NCBI RefSeq assembly: GCF_947090775.1
Contig: NZ_OX352321.1
Coordinates: 3,410,001-3,474,000, forward strand
DNA from: Pseudarthrobacter sp. MM222
Lineage (GTDB): Bacteria; Actinomycetota; Actinomycetes; Actinomycetales; Micrococcaceae
Direction: 5' to 3'
DNA: 64,000 bases
Positions 27,468 through 35,413 of this stretch are shown piece after piece. Each line of letters opens with the position of its first letter. Within the stretch, counting starts at the first letter, position 1. The notes under the pieces were generated by a model. That model had not been told where the DNA came from. It searched no databases and was given only the letters and a program-made list of their open reading frames with translations. Both the position numbers and the translations under genes were made by a program.

Positions 27468-28661
27468 CTAGTCCTTGCCGAGTCCCTGCGCGGAAATCCT
27501 GTTCCCCGAGGAGCCCTCGCCCACGACGCTGTTCAGTGCCGTGAGGTTAAAGATGCCGTTGATATCGGCCTGGCTGGTGGTGCCGGCGTCCACCCCGTCC
27601 TGGAGCAGTTTCTGGTACGTCCCGGCGAGCGGATCGACAGTGAAGGCGATGTTCTTGAGCGAACGGTCAATCACCTCGGGCGGCAGGGTTGCCCCTGCGG
27701 CTTCCTTCAGGGCCGCGTTCAGCCTTGCGGCTTTGTCGGCGTCGGAGGCGGCATTGAGCCAGTCCACGGACTCGGTGTGGCCCTTCAGCAGAGCCTTGAC
27801 GGTGTCCGGGTGCTGGGCCGCAAAGTTCTTGTTGACGATCAGGACCGTGGTGATGAACTCGCCTTTATCCCACAGGTCCTTCTCGTCGACGAGGACCTTC
27901 GCGCCGGCCTGAAGGACCAGCCGGGACGCCCACGGTTCCGGCAGCCACGCCCCGTCGAGCTTGCCGTCCTGGAACAACTTCAGGGTCTGGGCGTTTTCGG
28001 TGGGGTTGATGGCGACGTCGCCGCTGCCGTCGGTGGACGTCTTGTAGCCCTGCTTGCCAAGCCAGGCGCGCAGGGCCACGTCCTGGGTGCCGCCGAGCTG
28101 CGGCGACGCGAGCTTCTTGCCCACGAGGTCCGCAGCCGAGGTGATCTCCGGCTTCACCACCAGCTGCGCCCCGCCGGACGCGGCGCCGGCGATGATGTTA
28201 ATCGATTCGCCCTTGCTCTTGACATAGGAGTTGATCGCCGGGTTGGGACCGATGTAGGTGGCGTCGATGGCGCCGGCGTTGAGGGCCTCGATGGCGGCCG
28301 GGCCGGCGTTGAAGACCTGGGTGCTGAGTTTGGTGTCGCCGAGGTGCTTGGCGATCAGGCCCTGGCTGACGCCGACCAGCCCCGGGGCGTGGGTGATGTT
28401 GCCGAAGTAACCGAGTTTGAGTTCGGTGGCGGGCGCCGCCGCGACGGCGGCCGGAGCGGCGGCCTCAGCGTTGCTGCGGGACACGGTGGACGCCACCGAG
28501 GCGCCCGCGCCGATCAGCACCGCAAGTCCGGCGGCGAGGCTGATCTCAAGGGTGCGCTTGCGCTTGGGCTTGCCGGACTCGCCGGCGACGATCCGCGTGG
28601 TGCCGGGCGTCGGTTGCGGGTCCTGCGGGGCGGAGGTGGGGTTTTCGGGCGTTGATGACAT
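27468..28661 (-). CDS. ssuA: Sulfonate-type ABC transporter substrate-binding protein
   Basis: A 397-residue periplasmic-type binding protein of the SsuA/TauA/NMT1 family. An unusually long polar N-terminus (about 36 residues ending in KPKRKR) precedes the hydrophobic stretch TLEISLAAGLAVLIGAGASV, a signal peptide or membrane anchor without a clear lipobox. Mature-part blocks include ELKLGYFGNITHAPGLVGVS and DGAWLPEPWASRL. It heads the transporter operon. Its promoter region (28782-28853) carries the same four-unit 10-bp array as sir and cobA, supporting a sulfur-acquisition role. Confidence 0.85.
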   Translation of the reverse strand: MSSTPENPTSAPQDPQPTPGTTRIVAGESGKPKRKRTLEISLAAGLAVLIGAGASVASTVSRSNAEAAAPAAVAAAPATELKLGYFGNITHAPGLVGVSQGLIAKHLGDTKLSTQVFNAGPAAIEALNAGAIDATYIGPNPAINSYVKSKGESINIIAGAASGGAQLVVKPEITSAADLVGKKLASPQLGGTQDVALRAWLGKQGYKTSTDGSGDVAINPTENAQTLKLFQDGKLDGAWLPEPWASRLVLQAGAKVLVDEKDLWDKGEFITTVLIVNKNFAAQHPDTVKALLKGHTESVDWLNAASDADKAARLNAALKEAAGATLPPEVIDRSLKNIAFTVDPLAGTYQKLLQDGVDAGTTSQADINGIFNLTALNSVVGEGSSGNRISAQGLGKD

Positions 28662-28781
28662 GGCGGAAGTCCTGTTCTCGGGAAGGCGGGTTGGCCGGGC
28701 GGGTGGTCAGCTCCGGCGACATCGCCCCCGGAAAGTCCGGCGCGGGCGGCCGGAGGGGCTTTTTCGGGTTGTCATGGTTTC

Positions 28782-28853
28782 ACCATAGGGAGTGTTCTTA
28801 ACGCGGTTCAATGGTCCGGAAACCGGGGGTCACAGGGGTTCACGGAGCGTCAT
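28782..28853 (-). promoter_or_regulatory. ssuABC promoter with four-unit 10-bp repeat operator
   Basis: Units GAAAC, GTCAC, TTCAC and GTCAT start at 28819, 28829, 28839 and 28849. The hexamer TATGGT (minus strand, 28787-28782) is 31 bp from the array, as at cobA and sir. The transcript would have a leader of about 115 bases before the 28661 start codon. Confidence 0.6.
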
Positions 28854-28884
28854 ATTCGGACCGGCATCCCGGTTCCCGGGCCCG

Positions 28885-30051
28885 TCAATCGCCCTTGACG
28901 TTGACTAGCTGCCGGAGCTTGTGCCGTATTGTGACGAGGTCCGCGGCGTCCCGCATGACCTGGTCAATGGGTTTATAGGCGGCCGGGATCTCGTCGATGA
29001 ACGCCTCGCTGGGACGGAACTCGATACCGCGCATGGCCGTCTTCAACTCGGCGAGCGTGAAGGTCTTCCGCGCGGCGTTCCGGGAGTACTCCCGCCCGGC
29101 TCCGTGCGGCGAGGAGTTGAGTGAAACGGGGTTCCCCAGCCCGACCACGACATAGGACGCCGTGCCCATGGAGCCGGGAATGAGCCCCGGGTCGCCGGCT
29201 TCGGCCCGGATGGCACCCTTGCGTGAGACCCAGACGGACTTGCCGAAGTGCTCTTCCTTGGCCGTGAAGTTGTGGTGGCAGTTGATCCGCTCGGTCTCCC
29301 GGACGGGACCGCCGATCCATCTTTCAAACTGCCGGACCACCCGGTCCATCATTTCCTCACGGTTCAGCAGGGCGAAGTGCTGGGCCCAGCGGAGTTCCCG
29401 GATGTACCGGTCGAATTCGGGCGTGCCTTCCTCCAGGTAGGCCTGGTCCCGGTCCGGCAGGACGACGCCCCTGCGCTTCACCACGCTCTGGGCCTCGGCG
29501 ATGTGCCACTGGGCGATCTTGTTGCCCACCCCGCGGGAGCCCGAATGCAAAAAAAGCCACACGGCGCCGGTCTCGTCCACGCACACCTCGATGAAGTGGT
29601 TGCCGGACCCCAGCGACCCGAGCTGCAGTTCCCACTTCGCCGTGTAGCGTGCGGGGTCGAAGCCGGCCTTGGCTGCCAGCCCCCGCAGCTCGGCCAGCCG
29701 GGGTTCGGCGGATGCAGTGATTTGGCGGTTGTTGTGGCCGGCGGACAGCGGCACGGCCCGCTCGATGCCCTCCCGCAGGGGCTTCCGGTCCGCCGGCAGA
29801 TCCGGCAGCACGTACTGGGTCCGGACAGCGATCATGCCGCAGCCAATGTCGACGCCAACCGCCGCCGGCAGGATGGCGCCAAGCGTGGGAATGACGGAGC
29901 CGACGGTGGCCCCCATGCCCAGGTGGGCGTCCGGCATGAGCGCAATATGCGGATGGATGAAGGGCAGCCGGGACGTGGACACGGCCTGCGCGCGGGTCTG
30001 CTCGTCCAGGATGGAGGCCCAGCTGATGAGCCGGCTGTTAATGGTTTCCAC
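28885..30051 (-). CDS. rtcB: RtcB-family RNA ligase
   Basis: A 388-residue RtcB protein, a GTP- and metal-dependent ligase joining RNA 2',3'-cyclic phosphate or 3'-phosphate ends to 5'-OH ends. Metal ligands are visible in VGVDIGCGM (Asp68, Cys71), GNHF (His152) and LHSGSRG (His169), and in the HHN motif (about 259-261). The guanylylated histidine is His316 in SPHGAGR. Length is near the short bacterial RtcB class. No RtcA, archease, RtcR or obvious RNA target is adjacent; it sits between two sulfur units without sharing their function. Confidence 0.92.
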   Translation of the reverse strand: METINSRLISWASILDEQTRAQAVSTSRLPFIHPHIALMPDAHLGMGATVGSVIPTLGAILPAAVGVDIGCGMIAVRTQYVLPDLPADRKPLREGIERAVPLSAGHNNRQITASAEPRLAELRGLAAKAGFDPARYTAKWELQLGSLGSGNHFIEVCVDETGAVWLFLHSGSRGVGNKIAQWHIAEAQSVVKRRGVVLPDRDQAYLEEGTPEFDRYIRELRWAQHFALLNREEMMDRVVRQFERWIGGPVRETERINCHHNFTAKEEHFGKSVWVSRKGAIRAEAGDPGLIPGSMGTASYVVVGLGNPVSLNSSPHGAGREYSRNAARKTFTLAELKTAMRGIEFRPSEAFIDEIPAAYKPIDQVMRDAADLVTIRHKLRQLVNVKGD

Positions 30052-30120
30052 GGCACCCCTCCATGACGATGATCAGGGTCAGCCGGCCGGGAGGCAAGGG
30101 CCAAAAGCGGCGAATACGCG

Positions 30121-30168
30121 GGAAACGCGCGGGGTCGCCGTAAACCTACGGCGACCCCGCGCGTTTCC
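30121..30168. repeat. Perfect 22-bp-arm hairpin between cysN and rtcB
   Basis: 30121-30142 and 30147-30168 are exact reverse complements around a 4-nt loop. On the minus strand it lies 49 bases after the cysN stop, so it may end the sulfur operon; a short TTTT occurs some 14 bases beyond. Its length and perfection also suit a REP-like mobile hairpin. Confidence 0.65.
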
Positions 30169-30216
30169 GGCGACTCGCAAACTTGCCGGGCTACGTTCAG
30201 CCACTTCGAGCAGGCC

Positions 30217-31677
30217 TCAGATCGAGTAGCGCTCGTCCTCGTGGTCTCCCGGGTGGTCCTTGACCAGCCCGGCTGCAAGGGTGTTGCCGTCGAGCGGGTC
30301 GATCACGAGGAACGCGCCGGTGCGGCGGTGGTGCAGGTAGTTCTCCAGCGGGAGCGGCGCAGCGAGTCGCAGCTGGGCGTGGCCGATGTCGTTGAGTTCC
30401 AGCGTGGAGGTCGGTTCCAGCTGGAAGCTGGCGAGGTCCAGTTTTCCGGTCACGTTCCGGACCAGGGCTTGGACCGTGCGGGTGCCATGCTTGACCAGAA
30501 CCTTGGTGCCCTCGCGGAGCGGTTTCGGCGAGAGCCAGCAGAGCGCCGCATACAGGTCAGCCGAGGCCTCCAATACTTTGCCACCGGCGGGCCCGGCGGC
30601 CGCGATCGTGTCACCGCGGGCCACATCGAATTCGTCCGCGAGGCGCAACGCCACTGACTGCGGAGCCACTGCCTCGGTGAGCTCACGTCCGGCAAAGTCG
30701 ATGCCGGTCACCGTGGTGGTGCGCGGTGACTGGCCGGGGGTCAGGACGCTGACCTTGTCCCCCACCTTCACCGATCCTTCGGTGATCTGGCCGGCGTAGG
30801 CGCGGTAATCCCGGTACGCCGCCACGTCCAGCCCGGCGGCGACGGCGTCGGGGGCCAGCGCCCCCTGCGGCCGGACCACGAGCTGAACCGGGAAACGGAA
30901 GCTCTCCAGGTGGCTCTCGAGCTCGTCCGCGGCGGGCAGCGTCTCCAGGACTTCGAGCAGGGCCGGGCCGTCGTACCAGGGCGTACGGTCCGAGCGGTCC
31001 ACGACGTTGTCGCCGTCGAGCGCGGACACCGGAATGACGAAGAGATCGGAGAGCCCGCCGGAGTTTGAATCGTCCCGGCCCAGCCCGAGCTCGCGGCCCA
31101 CCTGCTGGACGTCGGCTTCGATCCCGCGGAACACGTCCTCGCTGAAGTCGACGAGGTCGATCTTGTTCACGGCAACAATGACATGGGCCACGCGCAGCAA
31201 CTGCAGCACGGACAGGTGCCGGCGGGTCTGCTCCAGGACACCCTTGCGGGCGTCGATCAGCACGACGACGGCGTCCGCGGTGGACGCGCCGGTGACCGTG
31301 TTCTTGGTGTACTGCACATGCCCGGGGCAGTCCGCCAGGATGAAGCTGCGCCGGTCAGTGGCGAAGTAGCGGTAGGCGACGTCGATGGTGATGCCCTGCT
31401 CACGCTCGGCGCGCAGGCCGTCGGTCAGCAGGGCGAGGTCAATCCGCTGTTTCCCGTCCGGGTCTGTGGCGCCCTCCCCGCCAAAGCCGCGGTCCGCGGA
31501 CGTGCGGGCGACGGCGTCGAGCTGGTCGGCGAGGATGGCCTTGGAGTCGTGCAGGAGCCGGCCTACGAGGGTGGATTTACCGTCGTCGACCGAGCCTGCG
31601 GTGGCGAAGCGGAACAGCGTCGTGGACAGGACCGGCGAGGACAGGTCTGTGCCGAGGAACGAGGTGTCGGTGCTCAT
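30217..31677 (-). CDS. cysN: Sulfate adenylyltransferase subunit 1 (GTPase)
   Basis: A 486-residue elongation-factor-like GTPase that drives sulfate activation to APS together with CysD. G-motifs are SVDDGKSTLVGR (Lys34), DCPGHVQYTKN and NKIDLVDF. After the GTPase domain (about 1-235) come two beta-barrel domains. No APS-kinase (CysC) domain is fused at the C-terminus, consistent with an APS-reductase pathway. It directly follows cysD, whose stop overlaps its first base, and is the last gene of sir-cysH-cysD-cysN. Confidence 0.95.
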   Translation of the reverse strand: MSTDTSFLGTDLSSPVLSTTLFRFATAGSVDDGKSTLVGRLLHDSKAILADQLDAVARTSADRGFGGEGATDPDGKQRIDLALLTDGLRAEREQGITIDVAYRYFATDRRSFILADCPGHVQYTKNTVTGASTADAVVVLIDARKGVLEQTRRHLSVLQLLRVAHVIVAVNKIDLVDFSEDVFRGIEADVQQVGRELGLGRDDSNSGGLSDLFVIPVSALDGDNVVDRSDRTPWYDGPALLEVLETLPAADELESHLESFRFPVQLVVRPQGALAPDAVAAGLDVAAYRDYRAYAGQITEGSVKVGDKVSVLTPGQSPRTTTVTGIDFAGRELTEAVAPQSVALRLADEFDVARGDTIAAAGPAGGKVLEASADLYAALCWLSPKPLREGTKVLVKHGTRTVQALVRNVTGKLDLASFQLEPTSTLELNDIGHAQLRLAAPLPLENYLHHRRTGAFLVIDPLDGNTLAAGLVKDHPGDHEDERYSI

Positions 31678-32624
31678 TAGAAATAGCCGTCCTTCTTGCG
31701 GTCTTCCATGGCGGCCTCGGAGATGCGGTCATCTGCCCGGGTCGCGCCACGTTCGGTGATGGTGGAGGCGGCAACTTCAATCACGACCTCGCGCACGGTG
31801 GCAGCGGCGGATTCGACCGCTCCTGTGCAGGACATGTCCCCCACGGTCCGGTAGCGGACGGTCTTGGTGAGGACTTCCTCGGAGTCCCGCGGCTGGGAAA
31901 CCTCGCCGACAGCGCGCCACATGCCGTCGCGGGAAAAGACCTCGCGGTCGTGGGCGTAGTAAAGACCGGGCAGTTCGATGCCTTCGCGCTCGATGTAGCG
32001 CCAGACGTCCAGTTCGGTCCAGTTGCTGATCGGGAACGCGCGGACGTGCTGGCCCACGGTGTGCCGGCCGTTGTAGAGGTTCCACAGCTCGGGGCGCTGG
32101 TTGCGCGGGTCCCACTGGCCGAATTCATCGCGCAGGCTCAGGATCCGCTCCTTGGCGCGGGCCTTGTCCTCGTCCCGTCGGCCGCCGCCGAAGACGGCGT
32201 CGAACTTGTTGCGCTGGATCGCATCCAGCAGCGGCACCGTCTGCAGCGGGTTGCGGGTACCGTCGGCACGCTCGGCCAGCTCGCCGCTGTCGATGAACTC
32301 CTGCACGGAGCCCACCACCAGCTTCAGGCCCAGCCGCTCCACCGTCCGGTCGCGGAAGTCGATGACCTCGGGAAAGTTGTGGCCGGTGTCAACGTGCAGC
32401 ACCGGGAACGGAACCTTGCCCGGCCAGAACGCCTTGGTGGCCAGGTGCAGCATCACCACGGAGTCCTTGCCGCCGGAGAACAGCAGCGCAGGCTTCTCGA
32501 ACTCGGCCACAACCTCGCGGATGATGTGGATGGCCTCGGACTCAAGGGTGTCCAGGCTGGAGAGGCGCGTGAAATCGGCTGCTTCAGTCACCTGGGGGGT
32601 CTCCTCGGTTAGGAAAGTGCTCAT
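31677..32624 (-). CDS. cysD: Sulfate adenylyltransferase subunit 2
   Basis: A 315-residue ATP-pyrophosphatase-fold subunit that forms APS from ATP and sulfate. The PP-loop is LLFSGGKDSVVML at about residues 42-54; VDTGHNFPEVIDFRD and FGGGRRDEDKARAKER are family blocks. The ATG at 32624 overlaps the cysH stop as ATGA, so it is favoured over the ATG five codons upstream. It acts with CysN encoded next. Confidence 0.95.
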   Translation of the reverse strand: MSTFLTEETPQVTEAADFTRLSSLDTLESEAIHIIREVVAEFEKPALLFSGGKDSVVMLHLATKAFWPGKVPFPVLHVDTGHNFPEVIDFRDRTVERLGLKLVVGSVQEFIDSGELAERADGTRNPLQTVPLLDAIQRNKFDAVFGGGRRDEDKARAKERILSLRDEFGQWDPRNQRPELWNLYNGRHTVGQHVRAFPISNWTELDVWRYIEREGIELPGLYYAHDREVFSRDGMWRAVGEVSQPRDSEEVLTKTVRYRTVGDMSCTGAVESAAATVREVVIEVAASTITERGATRADDRISEAAMEDRKKDGYF

Positions 32625-33526
32625 ACGTGTAGTCCGCATTCTGTCTTGTCGGTTCCTGCCCAGCGTCCGGCGCGGGGATCATCGCCGGGCGCCACCTTGC
32701 GGGTGCAGGGCTGGCAGCCAATGGACGGGTAGCCCTGTGAAAGCAGCGGGTTGACGGGGAGGAGATTGTCATCGGAGTACTGGACGAGCTGGTCGAAGCT
32801 CCAGGCCGCGAGCGGGTTGACCTTGACCAGGCCGTTGGCTTCGTCCCAGGTGACCAGCGGGGTGTTCGTCCGGGTGGGGGCCTCGTCGCGGCGGACTCCG
32901 GTGAACCAGAGCTCATAGCCGGCGAGGGTGCGGCGCAGCGGGGCAACCTTGCGCAGCGCGCAGCACTGGGCGGCGTCGCGGGCGAAGAGGTCCTTGCCCA
33001 GGAGCCGGTCCTGCTGCTCGACCGTGTTCTCCGGCAGCACGTCGACGACGTTGACGCGGAGGTTGGCGGCCACTTCGTCGCGCGTGGCGTAGGTTTCCGG
33101 GAAGTGGTAGCCGGTCTCGAGGAACAGGACGTCGACGCCGGGAAGCTGGTCCGCGACGAGGGCCGGCAGCACGGCGTCGGCCATCGAGCAGGCGACCGTG
33201 ACGGCGGGCAGGTCGAAGTTCCGTGCCACCCAGGCGATGACTTCGCGGGCCGGGGCGTCCCAGCCGAGCTCTGCGGCGCCGGCTTCGGCCACGGCCTTGA
33301 GTTCCCCGTGGGAACGCAGTACCGCAGGCGGCGCCGTATCCGCGGAGGGGCCACGGCCACCGGGGTCCCCGGCCGAGGGCCCACGGCCGCCGGGTTCCCT
33401 GGCCGAGGGCCCACGGCCGCCGGGTTCCCTGGCCGAGGGCCCACGGCCGCCGGGTTCCCTGGCCGAGCTTGCGAGGCTAGGGAGCGGCTGGGGACTTGCG
33501 AGGCTAGGGAGCGGCTGGGGAATCAC
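32621..33526 (-). CDS. cysH: APS reductase (CysH, iron-sulfur type) with tandem-repeat N-terminus
   Basis: A 301-residue reductase. Four cysteines of the [4Fe-4S] type (CCALRKVAPL and GCQPCTRKV) and the redox cysteine in ECGLHV mark it as an adenylylsulfate reductase, which needs no CysC; none is seen here. The GTG at 33526 overlaps the sir stop as GTGA and has AAGGAG seven bases upstream. The first ~60 residues are not part of the fold: they come from two 27-bp and about four 30-bp tandem repeats and read PQPLPSLAS twice, then SAREPGGRGP-type units. Family members lack this extension as far as I know. Confidence 0.92.
   Translation of the reverse strand: MIPQPLPSLASPQPLPSLASSAREPGGRGPSAREPGGRGPSAREPGGRGPSAGDPGGRGPSADTAPPAVLRSHGELKAVAEAGAAELGWDAPAREVIAWVARNFDLPAVTVACSMADAVLPALVADQLPGVDVLFLETGYHFPETYATRDEVAANLRVNVVDVLPENTVEQQDRLLGKDLFARDAAQCCALRKVAPLRRTLAGYELWFTGVRRDEAPTRTNTPLVTWDEANGLVKVNPLAAWSFDQLVQYSDDNLLPVNPLLSQGYPSIGCQPCTRKVAPGDDPRAGRWAGTDKTECGLHV
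33341..33521. repeat. In-frame minisatellite in the 5' end of cysH
   Basis: A 27-bp unit occurs twice in tandem (33468-33494, 33495-33521). A 30-bp unit beginning GGCCGAGGGCCCACGG occurs three times exactly (33371-33460), with one diverged copy (33341-33370) and a 7-bp partial copy. Both unit lengths are multiples of three, so copy-number change would keep the frame. Confidence 0.95.
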
Positions 33527-35271
33527 TGCAGGTCTCCTTCGTCGGCGGCGAAGGCCCATTCGGCGAAGGTCTGGTCTGCGGACCGGTCCGCAACGAACTT
33601 CCGGACGACGCGTTCAACGTAGTCGGGAAGCTCGTCCGCCGTGACCTTGAGGCCGCGGACGGTGCGTCCCAGGCCCGCTTCTTCACGTTCCACGGATGCC
33701 AGCCCGCCGCCGAGGTGGACCTGGAAACCCGGAGTGGGGTCGCCGTCGGGCGTCGGCAGCATCATGCCCTTCAGGCCGATGTCCGCCGTCTGGATCCGTG
33801 CGCAGGAGTTAGGGCAGCCGTTGATGTGCAGGGACAGTGCCTCGGGCAGCTGCTTGCTCGCGGTGAGGTCGGCGAGGCGGCGCTCCAGCTCGGCGACGGC
33901 GGTGGCCGCGGTGAGCTTGGTTTCCACGATGGCGAGCTTGCAGAATTCGATGCCGGTGCAGGCGATGGTGCCGCGGCGGAACACGGACGGCCGGGCGGAG
34001 AGGCCCAGCGCATCGAGTTCTGCCACCAGCGGCTCGACCTGCGCCTGGGGGACGTCGAGGACGACGATTTTCTGGTGCGGGGTGGTGCGCAGCCGCTGCG
34101 AGCCGTGGGCCTCCAGGGTAGCGGCAAGCTTCACCAGCTGGCTGCCGGAGAGGCGGCCGGCCAGTGGGGTGGCGCCGATGAAGAACCTGCCGTCCTTCTG
34201 TTCGTGGACGCCGATGTGGTCGCCCGGGGAGGAGGGCTTGGGGGCTGCCGGGCCGTCGGCAAGCTTGTAGCCGAGGTATTCGTCCTCGAGGACCTGGCGG
34301 AACTTTTCCGGCCCCCAGTCCGCGAGCAGGAACTTGAGCCTGGCCTTGGTGCGCATCCGGCGGTAGCCGTAGTCGCGGAAGATGCTCGTTACGCCGAGCC
34401 ACACGTCGGCGGCCTGGTCCGGCCGGACGAAGGCGCCGAGGCGCTTGCCCAGCATGGGGTTGGTGGAGAGCGCGCCGCCCACCCAAAGGTCGTAGCCGAT
34501 GCCGAGCTCGGGGTGTACCAAGCCGACGAGGGCGACGTCGTTGATCTCGTGGACCACGTCCTGGCTGGGGTGGCCGGTGATCGCGGTCTTGAACTTGCGC
34601 GGCAGGTTGGCCAGTTCCGGGTCGCCGATGAAGCGTTCGGCGAGCTCGTGGATCAGCGGCGTGGGGTCGATGATCTCGTCCTTGGCGATGCCGGCAACCG
34701 GGGAGCCGAGGATGACGCGCGGAACGTCGCCGCAAGCCTCGGTAGTGGACAGGTCCACGGACTCCAGTCGGCGCCAGATCTCGGGGACGTCCTCCACCCG
34801 GATCCAGTGCAGCTGGATGTTCTGGCGGTCGGTGAGGTCGGCCGAGTCGCGGGCGAAGTCCACGGAGATCTGGCCGATGACACGGAGCTGCTCGGTGGTG
34901 AGGGCGCCGCCGTCGATCCGGACGCGCAACATGAAGTACTTGTCTTCGAGTTCGTGCGGTTCGAGCGTGGCGGTCTTGCCGCCGTCGATCCCGGGTTTGC
35001 GCTGGGTGTACAGGCCCCACCAGCGGAAGCGGCCGTGCAGGTCGGTGCCGTCGATCGAGTCGAAGCCGTGCTTGGAGTAAACGGACTCGATACGCTCGCG
35101 GACGTTCAGGCCGTTGTCTTCCTGCTTCCAGGTTTCGTTGGCATTCAGTGGGGCGGTCCCGTCCACCTTCCACTGGCCGTGCGGCTTCGCAGCGGGGCGG
35201 GAGGTGGGGCGCTTGGCGCGGCCTGGGGCAGCCTGGTCCGGGGACGCTCCGGCTAGAGCTGTATCAGTCAT
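33523..35271 (-). CDS. sir: Ferredoxin-dependent sulfite reductase
   Basis: A 582-residue siroheme/[4Fe-4S] reductase converting sulfite to sulfide with six electrons from ferredoxin. Cluster cysteines are C438-x5-C444 (CTGIEFC) and C486-x3-C490 (CPNSC). Tyr88 (WWGLYTQ) and Cys180 (TTEACGDVP) are 92 residues apart, the same spacing as the Tyr69-Cys161 pair of Mycobacterium tuberculosis NirA, which supports sulfite rather than nitrite. It heads the sir-cysH-cysD-cysN operon. The ATG lies six bases after a TACAGT hexamer with no ribosome site, so the mRNA is probably leaderless. Confidence 0.95.
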   Translation of the reverse strand: MTDTALAGASPDQAAPGRAKRPTSRPAAKPHGQWKVDGTAPLNANETWKQEDNGLNVRERIESVYSKHGFDSIDGTDLHGRFRWWGLYTQRKPGIDGGKTATLEPHELEDKYFMLRVRIDGGALTTEQLRVIGQISVDFARDSADLTDRQNIQLHWIRVEDVPEIWRRLESVDLSTTEACGDVPRVILGSPVAGIAKDEIIDPTPLIHELAERFIGDPELANLPRKFKTAITGHPSQDVVHEINDVALVGLVHPELGIGYDLWVGGALSTNPMLGKRLGAFVRPDQAADVWLGVTSIFRDYGYRRMRTKARLKFLLADWGPEKFRQVLEDEYLGYKLADGPAAPKPSSPGDHIGVHEQKDGRFFIGATPLAGRLSGSQLVKLAATLEAHGSQRLRTTPHQKIVVLDVPQAQVEPLVAELDALGLSARPSVFRRGTIACTGIEFCKLAIVETKLTAATAVAELERRLADLTASKQLPEALSLHINGCPNSCARIQTADIGLKGMMLPTPDGDPTPGFQVHLGGGLASVEREEAGLGRTVRGLKVTADELPDYVERVVRKFVADRSADQTFAEWAFAADEGDLQ

Positions 35272-35277
35272 GCATCG

Positions 35278-35349
35278 ACTGTAGGGGTGGCCGTAATCCC
35301 GTCACAAAGGGCCGGAAACGGGAGGTCACCTAGGGAAACAAATCGTCAC
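35278..35349 (-). promoter_or_regulatory. sir operon promoter with four-unit 10-bp repeat operator
   Basis: Units GAAAC, GTCAC, GAAAC and GTCAC start at 35315, 35325, 35335 and 35345, each exactly 10 bp apart. The hexamer TACAGT (minus strand, 35283-35278) is 31 bp away and the ATG follows after CGATGC. Relative to that start the array covers about -44 to -78, a position suited to an activator. Confidence 0.65.
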
Positions 35350-35413
35350 GAATCGCCGGGGAGCCTTGAAGTGGACCGATCCGTGTGCATGATTCCCGGT
35401 ACGCCGGACCGGC

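Noticed and set aside
33371..33460. Possible CRISPR-like array
   Set aside because: The 30-bp units are directly adjacent with no spacers and are translated in frame in cysH.
35315..35349. Calling the sulfur array a GlnR box
   Set aside because: Half-sites look alike, but GlnR sites repeat every 11 bp and the genes are sulfur genes; all three arrays here repeat every 10 bp.
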